From Lotus japonicus (taxonomy: Eukaryota > Streptophyta > Magnoliopsida > Fabales > Fabaceae): a stretch of 64,000 nt of DNA. A program made the translations under genes and the position numbers. Positions 44,125 to 55,223 of this stretch are shown here, in pieces (positions within the stretch are counted from its first letter, which is position 1; every line of letters begins with the position of its first letter). The notes under the pieces were generated by a model. That model saw only the letters and a program-made list of their open reading frames with translations. It ran no database searches and was not told the origin of the DNA. The stretch covers positions 15,232,901 through 15,296,900 of the forward strand of contig NC_080045.1 in NCBI RefSeq assembly GCF_012489685.1. Reading direction: 5' to 3'.

Positions 44125-44542
44125 ATTATATATTCAGATTAGGAGATTCTGTGCTCACAAGCTTTCCTACTCCCTTGATCTTCCCTTTAGCTCCATCTCC
44201 AAAAGTGACATAGTTGCTAGAGTGACTTCTGATGTCTTGCGAGAAGCTCTTATTTCCTGTCATATGCTATGAGCAACCACTATCAATATACCAATCTTCC
44301 TTTGATGATGCTCTGAATGATGTGTAGGCTACCTGGCATCTAACTTCACCCTTTGGCTTCCATTGCTTCCTCACCTGAACAGGTTTTGAAGGCTTGATAT
44401 TATTGTGCATCTGAGGATAGCCATATAACTTGAAACAGTAGGGCTTTATATGACCATTCCTACCACAGTAGTGACACTTCCAAGGTGTAGTTTTGCCAAA
44501 CTTAAGCTGGGGGTTCACATGCTGGGGCACATGTCGGGGCAA
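44125..44542 (-). pseudogene. pol: D second zinc knuckle and aspartic protease
   Basis: A knuckle CHYCGRNGHIKPYC is followed by the copia protease active site WYIDSGCS, with the usual HMTG just beyond it, after a stop. The rest of the protease (44260-44125) is out of frame. An extra knuckle near the protease is common in SIRE-type elements. Confidence 0.85.
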
Positions 44543-44620
44543 TGGATCTGAAAACTGATAATTCCTGGGCTTCTAGAATTCAGATTGTTTTGTAGCAACA
44601 ACAATTTTCTTTGGTCCTTT

Positions 44621-45625
44621 CTAATCTTCTTTGTTTGTTGTCCTATAGTCAAAATCAATTCCCTTCAAGCTTCCTCCTTGCTTGCTAGTTTCTTTCAGAA
44701 TTTCATCAAGCATGTCAGAACCACTGTTCAGCATCCTAAGAGATTTGTGAGTAGCTTCAAGCTTTCTTGTCAGATTTGCCACTTCCACTTGAAGTCCTGC
44801 ATTAATCAACATCAGGTTAGCCTTTTCCATAGTGTCAGTATTATTAAACTTACTTTGCCATTCATCCAGGTCTTCTTTCAGCTTTGTACTGAGCTCTTTC
44901 AGCCTTTCATTCTGAGAAACAGGTTGTTCTATCTCACTTTGCTTTTCTCTCACAAGTTTACATGCTTCTTCCCACTTGTTATGCAGCGGCTTGTAAGTCT
45001 CAGCCAGTTCCTCATCTGAGATGTCATCATCACTTGTCTCAGACTCATAAACGGTTCTAGAGAAGGAATTGACTTTGTTTGCAGATATCTCATCCTCATC
45101 TTCAGTGTCTTCATCTGACCAAGTTACCATCATACTTTTCTTTTGCTTCTTCAGATAGGTAGCACATTCAGTCCTGATGTGTCCATATCCTTCACATTCA
45201 TGACACTGCACTCCTTTATTCTGACCATATCTTTCTTCTTCCTTGGTCCTCCTCAGTGAATTAGAAAACTTGGGTTTGTTGTTGAACTTCATATCCTGGA
45301 CATTAGGCCTGATTCTTTTGTCAATCTTCCTTAATGCTCTATTGAATTTTTTTGCAAGCATAGCCAGAGCCTCAGAAAGGTTTTCACCCCCACAGTCTTC
45401 ATCATCACCTTCATCAGTGTTAGAAACAAAAGCAATACTCTTATTCTTATTTTCAGACTTCCCACTCAGTTTCAACTCAAATGTCTCCAAAGAGCCAATA
45501 AGTTCATCAACCTTCATGTTCTCAATGTCTTGAGCCTCCTCAATTGCAGTAACTTTCGTAGCAAATTTCTGGGGAAGAGATCTCAAGATCTTCCTTACAA
45601 GCTTCTCATCTGACATAGGTTCTCC
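44621..45625 (-). pseudogene. gag: D gag, C-terminal part
   Basis: Starts at the TCTCC duplication (45621-45625) with MSDEKLVRKILRSLPQKF and continues to VDELIGSLETFE, typical of copia UBN2-type Gag. A CCHC knuckle follows (CHECEGYGHIRTEC), then an acidic linker, and a long coiled-coil (residues about 210-310) with Leu/Glu heptads. Homology with the Gag of E is clear. The long coiled coil after the knuckle fits the SIRE lineage. Confidence 0.9.
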
Positions 45626-48128
45626 TGTAACGCCCCGATTTCTCGAGTGTTACACAGTAACTAATTAACCAATTTTCATAAAGAGTTTTTGTCGATTCAC
45701 TTATTAATCTTGAATTAATGATAAAAGTTCAATTTTACAAAATTCTCGAAACTTAACCATTTCAAACTTGCGGAAATAATCATCAACGTAAACCTCAAAC
45801 TTTATTAATCATTGAAAAGAGTATGAAATTAATATCCGGAAGAAAACTTCAAAGTAAATTACATCAAGTTAAACTATCTCAACTAAAATAAAGTAATGGT
45901 TCAATACTTCCAAAACTCGGTACTCTCAACCCAAAAGAAAAATGGATGTCTCACAACCCAACCATATCCTTGGCCCCTTCCTCTTTATCTTCTTCCTCTT
46001 CATCAGAAGTGTAGTCGTCATCCGGTAGTGGCTCGTCACGTAGCATCAACTCCCAAGAATGAGTCGTCGCCATTATCTTCACGACCATCTACCCCCCCCC
46101 CCCCCCCAAATAAACACATAGCAAACAAGCAGGGTCAGGTCCAACAAAAAGAATGATAATGACAAAATCAACAACAACATAATATAAGTACATTATATGT
46201 CTTTTATGGGAAAGAGTCAGTTACTAACGGAATCTCACATCACACAACCCACCAATCCTGCCTTGGCCAATCACTTACATCCGCAGATGTACAATCACGT
46301 GAAGCTGCAATACTTCACAAAAATCTCATGGTGACCGCAGTCAACCAATCACGTGGAGCCGCAATGATCCACAAAATCTCTAGGTGACCGCAGTCAACCT
46401 TTTCACGTGGAGACCAACAGTCAATCCACAATTCTCCCTCGCGTGCAAGCCCATCGTTCTCATGGACTATAGTCTACACTAGACCTATGCCCATATTATT
46501 CACATTTACTTGCAAGCGAGTTAATTACACGTTTCTCTTTGTTTAAGTCTCTAAAGTCAACCTAGAGTCTTACATCAATATCACATAAATACAACAATTA
46601 AACGATCACAGACACATCGGGAATTACAGCTAGATGAGCGACCCTTTGAACAATTTCCAATAATATCACAATTCACGTAAGGCATAGCATAAACTTACAC
46701 TTACGCATGGCACATCATGGCATAAATTATCAAATAAGGTAACATAAGGCTTATGCATGGAAAACAACACATTTTCGCAACTTAGCTTTTTGGACAGCAG
46801 AAACAACGTTCATTGAAACTGGTCTACAGAATGCGTCCTCCAACAAAAAATCATGTATAATATCTTTCTGGAAAGCTATTTTAAAGATCTACAACTCTCT
46901 AGTTAAAATCATTTTCATTTGAGCCCCAGAATTAGGTGATATTACTCCTTAAAGTTTCTGTCCGACACAGGGAAAAACAGCAGGTATGACAGTTACCCAA
47001 AACGACCTACAACACACAATACTAGACCACAATTTATGATCTTTATATGCATGGAAAGCTATTTCGAAGATCTACAATTTGTATGTTAAAAATTTCTTTA
47101 TTTGGCGACCAGAAACAAGTGAAAATAGGACCTGAAGTTTACTGTCCAGCACAGAAATCTGACAGAGAATGCATTTGCCATCAATTTCGTTTTAGCCATT
47201 CTATTCTAAGGGTTCTAAGTCATCTACCAGCATCAAATATAGTAACATGTTCACAATGTAACCCAATATCACATGGAAAAAGTCCAGCACACATCGCATA
47301 TTCAAAACCTCAAGCACATCAATCAAGTTCATACATAAAATCATGTCAAAGCATGGCAATATGGCCTAGACATGCTACCCAACTCCTAGGACCAGCCCTT
47401 ACCTTGGCTAACTTGGTGAAAAGGAAAAGGTTTTGGTGAAGAAAAGGTCCAAGAACGCTGCTGTCCACGTCCCCTCACTCTCCCTCGCAGCTCTCTCTCT
47501 CTCTCTCGCAAGGTTCTCCCTCTCGCGCGTGCGTCACTGGCGGTGGTGGCGGCTTGATCGGCGGCGTCTCTCTCTTGCTCTCTCTCAGATTTTCACGTGG
47601 AGCTGTATGGTTTCTGTTCTTGTTCAGAATGAGGGGAAAATAAGGGTTTTCCCCCCCTTATTTCTCATGCAACCCGCGGCCTCACACACATGTGGGCTAG
47701 GGTTTCATTTTTTTTTCTTCTTTTCACTTAAGCCTGCAACCACCCTTGACCCATTAGTAATCACCACTTAACCAGGTCCAAATTACAGATAGGCCCCACT
47801 CTTTATAATTAAAACCCAATTAAACTCGGAATTAAAAAGAAAATACAACACTTAATCCGCTGGCACATTACAGCCCGACCCTTGCTCAGTAAAATTCGAA
47901 TATCTCAAGCTACAGAGGTCGGAATGACCTGATTCCACTTCGAGGATATTCTACACTTAAAGGGATACAACTCTCATGAAGGACGTTTTCCCAAATAAGG
48001 TCGTTAAGACCCTCTAAAAATTCACACAAGTTGACAGTTGTAATCTGTCAAAACTCAAACTTAGGCAAAAGTCTTATTTTATTCAATCTATCACTTAAGC
48101 ATTACATAAGTAAGTCTAGGGTCTTACA
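45626..48128 (-). repeat. Solo LTR F (B family) in the gag of D
   Basis: 2503 bp, flanked by TCTCC (45621-45625 and 48129-48133). On the minus strand it runs TGTAAGACC to GTTACA. It is a diverged relative of the B LTRs. It keeps a donor CCAAG/GTAAGG (47401-47402) and an acceptor GGTAG just before the short acidic ORF (45951-46088). A C-run of about 15 at 46092-46107 corresponds to the G-run before the acceptor. Confidence 0.93.
45951..46088 (-). CDS. Short acidic ORF in solo LTR F (45 aa)
   Basis: Same position and length as 8395-8532 in B: ATG right after TAG, N-terminal MVVKIMATTHSWELMLRD, acidic centre SDEEEEDKEE, end VGL. Of the changes relative to B most alter the amino acid. Coding function is possible but not supported by the substitution pattern. 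Confidence 0.3.
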   Translation of the reverse strand: MVVKIMATTHSWELMLRDEPLPDDDYTSDEEEEDKEEGAKDMVGL

Positions 48129-48598
48129 TCTCCTAAAGCAAATGAAGCATTAGACAAGTCACGGACACGCATGTGAAATTCTAAGATAGTCTCTTCTTCA
48201 GTCATCATCAAATTTTCAAATTGAGTAGTAAGCATCTGAAGTCTTGACATCCTCACTCTAGTAGTTCCTTCATGTGCAGTCTTCAGAATTTCCCAAACAT
48301 CCTTAGCCACAGTACACGTGTTGATAAGCCTAAGCATATTCTTGTCAACTCCATTAAAGATAGCATTTAGAGCCTTTGAGTTTTCAAGAGCAGCTTCATC
48401 TTCAATACTGGTCCATTCTTCCTCAGGTTTCTCCACAACAATGGTAGAAGTGCCTTCAACCTGTGGCTTAGTGGGGTGCTTCCAACCCTTGACAATAGTC
48501 AGAGAAGCGGAGCACTGGGGTGCGTCGCAGACGGTGGTGGGCAACGGCTGGAGGATCTGTGGTTGTGTTGTGATGTTGAAGTTGTTCAACATAGCCAT
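48129..48598 (-). pseudogene. gag: D gag, N-terminal part
   Basis: ATG 48598 (MAMLNNFN), then a Gag with EEWTSIEDEAALENSKALN, VAKDVWEILKTAHEGT and TILEFHMRVRDLSNASFALG, up to the TCTCC duplication where solo LTR F begins. It continues in frame order at 45625. The ATG is three bases from the LTR of element E, so D has lost its leader, primer site and 5' LTR. Confidence 0.9.
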
Positions 48599-48601
48599 TA
48601 T

Positions 48602-49808
48602 TGTAAGATCAAGTTTTGATCTAGTAGTACAACTCTATGTTTTGATGATTACAAGTTAACCTTTTGAGTGTGAACAATTATGGTACTCTAACGTGTTTTT
48701 TCTGAGTGTGCTATTTACAGGCTCTGACCTTGATTCAGTCTCACACAAATCAGAAGCACTGTTCATAAAGAGTGACCCAAGCAACGCTTTCGCAACATCT
48801 ATGTTCACTCTGAACAGTAGAAATGCTTCAGAAGATCTGAAGTTATACAAGCTCTGATATGGACTCAGTCACTAGAAGTTCTGAAGATCCAGAAGTTCTG
48901 ACAACCAAGAGACTCTGAAGGTTCAGATGTTCTGATGGTGTAGAAGACTCTGAAGATCCAAAAGCTGAACAGTGGAAACTCTGATGTCCAGAAGCAAGAA
49001 ACTCTGAAGACCATGTACTTCCCTCTGAGTTCAGAATCATAAGATACAATGGTCAGAGGATCTGTGCTTTCCCTCTGACTCTGATCAACCGGCTTCACAA
49101 GTTCCAACATGAAGCATTCCCCTGATCATAAGTCTCCTAGGTTTAAAGGTCAAGTCGCTATCCAAGTACAAAAGCATATGTACTATCCTGACGACCTACC
49201 TAACGTTCTCAGCCACAGCAGAAGCTGGAATTTCCAAAACTGCCCTCCAACGGTAGCATTTCCATGCAGCGTTCAAACCCTAATCCTTGGAGTATAAATA
49301 GAGGCTGAAGATTGAAAGATGCGGTTGGAAGAATTACACACGCGCAAGCTATATTCAAAAACCTTCAAGCATTCCTTCATCTGAATTCATTGTGTTTACT
49401 ATTAGCTTTTCAGAAGCAAATCTCTTGTAAACATTCTTTGTTAAACAGTTTGTTTAGTTACCTTTAGGAGATCAAGGTTGATCGGATCCTAGAGAAGACT
49501 AAGAGAGTGAATCTTAGTGTGAGCTAAGTCAGTGTAATTGTTAGTCACTTGTAGGTTTCAAGTGCAGTTGTAACACTTTACCTGATTAGTGGATTGCCTT
49601 CATTCTAAGAAGGAAGAAATCACCTTGACGGGTGGACTGGATTAGCTTGAGGGATTTATCAAGTGAACCAGGATAAAAATCCTTGTGTGCTTTTCTATCT
49701 CTTATCTTTAGCACTTAAGTCTCGAAAGATTTGTTGAAATCTTTAAGGTGGAAGTTTTTATTTGAAAACGTTATTCAAACCCCCCTTCTACCGTTTTTCA
49801 TACCTTCA
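48602..49808 (+). repeat. 5' LTR of element E
   Basis: TGTAAGATC to CCTTCA. TATA box TATAAATAG at 49293-49301. The upstream half is dense in TCTGAAGAT/CAGAAG words, a degenerate repeat. The primer site follows two bases later. Confidence 0.92.
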
Positions 49809-49810
49809 AT

Positions 49811-49822
49811 TGGTATCAGAGC
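49811..49822 (+). promoter_or_regulatory. Primer-binding site of element E
   Basis: TGGTATCAGAGC, matching initiator tRNA-Met, two bases after the LTR. Confidence 0.9.
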
Positions 49823-49880
49823 GCAAGTTCTGATTACCACACCTAACAGTGTTCAGTGATCCGGGCCGGTGTGAAAAACA

Positions 49881-51690
49881 ATGGCTACCACCAGTGAAAC
49901 TCAAAGAGATGGTTACAATGCAAAGCCTCCCATGTTCGACGGTCAAAGATTCGAATATTGGAAAGATAGACTTGAAAGTTTCTTTCTGGGTTTTGATGCA
50001 GATCTCTAGGATATTATTGTGGATGGCTATGAGCGTCCAACTGATGAAGAAGGCAAGAAGATCCCAAGGTCAGAGATGACTGCAGATCAAAAGAAGCTTT
50101 ACTCATAACATCACAAAGCTAGAGCAATTCTTCTAAGTGCTATTTCCTATGAAGAGTACCAGAAGATTACAGATCGTGAGTATGCAAAAGGCATTTTTGA
50201 ATCCCTGAAGATGTCTCATGAAGGAAACAAGAAAGTCAAAGAATCAAGGCATTGTCCTTGATCCAAAAGTATGAATCCTTCGTCATGGAGCCAAACGAGT
50301 CCATTGAAGAAATGTTTTCCAGATTTCAGTTGCTTGTAGCTGGAATACGACCTCTCAATAAGAGCTACACAACTAAAGATCATGTCATAAGGGTCATCAG
50401 ATGTCTTCCTGAAAGCTGGATGCCCTTGGTGACTTCAATAGAGCTCACAAGAGATGTTGAGCGTATGAGTTTAGAAGAACTCATCAGCATACTGAAGTGC
50501 CATGAGCTGAAGCGCTCAGAGATGCAAGATCTGAGGAAGAAGTCAATAGCCTTAAAGTCCAAATCTGAGAAGGCTAAAGCAGAGAAGTCAAAAGCTCTTC
50601 AAGCTGAAGAAGAAGAATCTGAAGAAGCATTAGAAGATTCTGATGAAGATGAGCTGACTCTGATCTCTAAAAGACTCAACCGAATCTGGAAGCACAGGCA
50701 GAGCAAGTACATAGGCTCTAGAAAGGCCAAAGGAAAGTCTGAATCCTCAGGTCAGAAGAAGTCCTCACTTAAGGAAGTCACATGCTTTGAGTGCAAAGAA
50801 TCTGGGCACTACAAAAGTGACTGTCCAAAATTGTAGAAGGACAAGAAGCCAAAGAAGCACTTCAAGACCAAGAAAAGTCTGATGGTGACTTTTGATGAAT
50901 CAGAGTCAGAGGATGTTGACTCTGATGGTGAAGTCCAAGGACTCATGGCTATTGTCAAAGACAAAGGAGCAGAGTCAAAGGAAGCTGTTGACACTGACTC
51001 AGAATCAGAAGGAGATCCTAATTCAGACGATGAAAATGAGGTATTCGCTTCTTTCTCTACCTCTGAACTGAAACATGCTTTGTCTGATATTATGGATAAG
51101 TATAACTCTTTATTGTCTAAGCACAAGAAGCCGAAAAAGAACTTATCTGCTGTTTCTAAAACTCCTTCTGAACATGAGAAAATCATATCTGATTTGAAAA
51201 ATGATAACCATGCTTTAGTAAACTCTAACTCTGTGCTTAAGAATCAAATTGCTAAGTTAGAAGAAATTATTGCCTGCGATGCCTCTGATAGTAAGCATGA
51301 ATCTAAGTATGAAAAATCTTTTCAAAGATTCCTGGCTAAAAGCGTAGATAGAAGCTTGATGGCTTCATTGATCTATGACGTGAGCAGAAATGGAATGCAT
51401 GGCATCAGCTATTCTAAACCAATTAGAAATGAGCCTTCTATGTCTAAAGCTAAATCTTTGTATGAATGCTTTGTTCCCTCTGGTACCATATTGCCTGATC
51501 TTTTACCTGCTGAAGTTGCTAAACCTCCTCTTAAAAAGGGATCTTTCTCCATGTCTAAATATCATGCAAAAATTCCTTTACATTATCATGTTGAGAAACC
51601 CAAGGTGATCAGAACCTTTGGGGTAACTAACAAGAGAGGACCCAGAAAGTGGGTACCTAAGGATAAGATTATCTATGTTGCAGATATCCT
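49881..51690 (+). pseudogene. gag: E gag with C-terminal extension
   Basis: ATG 49881 (MATTSETQRDGYNAKPPMFDG, then YWKDRLESFF). Stops at 50007-50009 and 50106-50108 and a frameshift near 50240 break the N-terminal part. The rest is open from about 50245: MEPNESIEEMFSRFQLLV, LPESWMPLVTSIE, a charged region, and a knuckle CFECKESGHYKSDC. A single TAG at 50834-50836, 12 bp after the knuckle, interrupts it; the same frame continues as an acidic, coiled-coil-rich stretch to the protease. Gag forms the particle and packages RNA. The TAG could be a mutation or a regulated stop. Confidence 0.88.
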
Positions 51691-54600
51691 TGATAGCTCC
51701 ACTGAAACACCAGTCATGGTATCTGGACAGTGGATGCTCGCGTCACATGACGGGAGAAAGGCGTATGTTCCAAGAGCTAAAACTTAAGCCTGGAGGTGAA
51801 GTTGGCTTTGGTGGCAACGAAAAGGGTAAAATTGTTGGTACTGGTACTATTTGTGTAGATAGTAGCCCATGCATTGATAATGTGTTATTGGTTGACGGCT
51901 TAACTCATAACTTATTGTCTATAAGTTAATTAGCTGACAAGGGTTATGATGTTATCTTTAATCAAAAGTCCTGCCGGGCTGTAAGTCAGATCGATGGCTC
52001 TGTTCTGTTTAACAGCAAGAGGAAGAACAACATTTATAAGATCAAATTATCTGAGTTGGAGGCTCAGAATGTGAAGTGCCTTCTGTCTGTTAATGAAGAG
52101 CAATGGGTATGGCATAGACGGTTAGGGCATGCCAGTATGAGAAAGATTTCTCAGCTGAGCAAGCTTAACCTTGTCAGGGGCTTGCCCACTATGAAGTTCG
52201 CTTCAGACGCTCTTTGTGAAGCATGTCAGAAAGGCAAATTCACAAAAGTCCCTTTCAAGGCAAAGAATGTTGTCTCAACCTCAAGGCCGTTGGAACTTCT
52301 GCATATCGACCTTTTTGGACCAGTGAAAACTGAGTCTATAGGTGGCAAGAGATATGGGATGGTCATCGTTGACGACTATAGCCGCTGGACATGGGTAAAG
52401 TTTCTAACCCGCAAGGATGAGTCTCATGCTGTGTTCTCTACCTTCATAGCCCAAGTGCAAAACGAGAAGGCTTGTAGGATTGTGCGTGTCAGAAGTGACC
52501 ATGGTGGAGAGTTTGAGAATGACAAGTTTGAGAGTCTGTTTGATTCCTATGGAATTGCACATGATTTCTCTTGTCACAGAACTCCTCAACAAAATGGTGT
52601 TGTTGAGAGGAAGAACAGAACTCTTCAGGAGATGGCTAGAACCATGCTCCACGAAACTGGCATGGCTAAGCACTTTTGGGCAGAGGCAGTAAATACAACG
52701 TGTTACATTCAGAACAGAATCTCTGTGAGACCAATTCTGAATAAGACTCCCTATGAATTGTGGAAGAACATAAAACCCAACATTTCTTACTTTCATCCTT
52801 TTGGTTGTGTTTGTTATGTTCTTAATACTAGGATAGATTGCATAAATTTGATGCTAAGTCTTCTAAATGTCTATTACTTGGTTACTCTGAGAGATCTAAA
52901 GGCTTTAGATTTTATAATACTGATGCTAAAACTATTGAAGAATCTATTCATGTTAGATTTGACGATAAGCTTGACTCTGACCAGTCAAAGCTAGTTGAGA
53001 AATTTGCAGATTTAAGTATAAATGTTTCTGACAAAGGCAAAGCTCCAGAGGAAGCTGAGCCAGAGGAAGATGAGCCAGAAGAAGAAGCTGGTCCCTCTGA
53101 TTCACAAACTCTGAAGAAGAGCAGAATCACTGCAGCTCACCCTAAGGAATTGATTCTGGGCAACAAAGATGAACCAGTCAGAACCAGATCAGCCTTCAGA
53201 CCCTCTGAAGAGACTCTGCTCAGTCTGAAAGGATTGGTGTCCCTAATTGAACCCAAGTCCATAGATGAAGCTCTTCAGGACAAGGATTGGATTTTGGCTA
53301 TGGAAGAAGAATTGATTCAATTTTCCAAGAACGATGTTTGGAGCTTAGTGAAGAAGCCTGAGAGTGTCCATATAATTGGAACAAAATGGGTGTTCAGAAA
53401 CAAATTGAATGAGAAAGGAGATGTAGTCAGAAACAAGGCAAGGCTAGTTGCTCAAGGCTACAGCTAGCAGGAAGGAATAGACTACACAGAAACATTTGCT
53501 CCAGTAGCAAGACTAGAAGCAATCAGACTGTTGATCTCTTTCTCTGTAAATCACAACATAGTTCTTCATCAGATGGATGTGAAGAGTGCCTTCCTAAATG
53601 GTTATATTTCAGAGGAAGTCTATGTTCATCAACCCCCAGGTTTTGAAGATGAGAAGAAACCAGACCATGTGTTCAAATTGAAGAAATCACTCTACGGTCT
53701 GAAGCAAGCTCCCAGAGCATGGTATGAGAGACTTAGCTCATTCCTTCTGGAGAATGAGTTTGTAAGGGGTAAAGTAGATACAACTCTTTTTTGCAAGACT
53801 TATAAAGATGATATCTTAATTGTGCAAATTTATGTTGATGATATTATATTTGGTTCTGCTAATCAATCTCTATGCAAAGAATTTTCTGAGATGATGCAGG
53901 CTGAATTTGAGATGAGTATGATGGGAGAATTAAAGTACTTTCTGGGAATCCAAGTTGATCAAACACCAGAAGGAACATATATCCATCAGAGCAAGTACAC
54001 TAAAGAACTTCTGAAGAAGTTCAATATGCTGGAATCTACAGTGGCCAAGACTCCAATGCATCCTACATGCATTCTGGAGAAAGAAGATAAAAGTGGTAAA
54101 GTATGTCAGAAGCTCTATCGTGGCATGATAGGTTCACTTCTATACTTAACTGCATCTAGGCCAGACATACTATTTAGTGTTCATTTATGTGCTCGTTTCC
54201 AATCAGATCCAAGGGAAACCCACTTAACTGCTGTTAAGAGGATCCTAAGGTATTTGAAAGGCACCACTAACCTTGGCTTGATGTATAAGAAAACATCAGA
54301 GTATAAGCTTTCAGGTTACTGTGATGCTGATTATGCTGGAGATAGAACAGAGAGAAAAAGTACTTCCGGAAATTGTCAATTTCTGGGAAACAATCTAGTC
54401 TCATGGGCAAGCAAGAGGCAATCAACCATTGCACTATCAACTGCAGAGGCAGAATATATCTCAGCAGCAATATGCAGCACTCAGATGCTCTGGATGAAAC
54501 ATCAGCTGGAGGATTATCAGATCCTTGAGAGCAATATCCCAATCTATTGTGATAACACTGCTGCAATCTCATTGAGTAAGAATCCTATCCTGCATTCAAG

Positions 54601-54778
54601 GGCAAAGCACATTGATGTAAAGTATCACTTTATTAGAGATTATGTACAGAAGGGCGTACTTCTTCTGAAGTTTGTTGATACTGACCATCAATGGGCAGAT
54701 ATCTTTACAAAGCCCTTAGCAGAGGATAGATTTAATTTTATTCTGAAAAATCTGAACATGGACTTTTGTCCAGAGTGA
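51691..54778 (+). pseudogene. pol: E pol: protease, integrase, reverse transcriptase, RNase H
   Basis: Protease WYLDSGCSRHMTG (from about 51715), reached by a frameshift near 51690, with a TAA at 51927-51929. Integrase zinc domain VWHRRLGHASMRK...CEACQKGK and core (HIDLFGP, VDDYSRWTW, RSDHGGEFEN, TPQQNGVVERKNRTLQEM) with all three acidic residues, to about 52835. After a frameshift come the GYS tail and an acidic linker. Reverse transcriptase ([22 protein letters not shown]) has a TAG at 53465-53467, then [11 protein letters not shown] and the active-site box QIYVDDIIFG. RNase H (GYCDADYAGD, STAEAEYISA, HIDVKYHFIRD) runs to the TGA at 54776. Motifs are complete but the gene is disabled. Confidence 0.93.
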
Positions 54779-55223
54779 AGATGGATCAGAACCTCTGACT
54801 ATGATACTTCTTGATCAGAAGATGTCTAGTCCAGAAGGTAACTCAATCAGAGTGTGTGTACCCACTGGTACTGACTCTGAAGCTGAGACAACAACACGTG
54901 TGTCAGTATTTCTGATGCATAGTTCCTTGTGCCCGTGTGACAGTCTGTTATGATTGCGTGTAGATATGCTTCTCTCCTGTGTGTGATTTGTGTATTTTAC
55001 TGTTACTATCTATCTTTAATTTTCAACCGTTGATCTTAAAGTGCTTTTTGAATCAACAACGGTTATTTGCCAAAACCCACTATACACACACGATCTCTTT
55101 CACTTCCGGTTTTTACTCTCGCTCTCTCTGCTTTTTCGAAACCGCTTGTTCTCGATTTCTCTCTCGATCTCTCTTCATCTTTCAACCTTCATCTTCTACC
55201 TCAAACCTTCAACCACTTCAAAA
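54779..55223 (+). other. Non-coding spacer between pol and envelope-position ORF of E
   Basis: About 445 bp, first rich in CTGACTCAGAAG words and then pyrimidine-rich (TCTCTCTC, TTCAACCTTC) before ATG 55224. Unlike soybean SIRE1, where the envelope-like ORF is described as following pol by stop-codon readthrough, there is no continuous frame. A spliced or separate transcript would be needed. Confidence 0.5.

Larger units (their letters stand above)
29848..48601 (-). mobile_element. Element D: truncated SIRE-like Ty1/copia element carrying insertions C and F
   Basis: Minus-strand copia coding sequence runs in the order gag (48598), protease, integrase, reverse transcriptase (29848). It is interrupted by solo LTR F (45626-48128) in gag and by element C (30188-42430) in reverse transcriptase. 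Removing each insertion and one copy of its duplication rejoins conserved motifs in order. No LTR of D is visible: the left end stops inside the polymerase, and the right end stops three bases before the gag ATG where element E begins. All parts carry stops or frameshifts. This is the oldest layer at this site. Confidence 0.9.
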
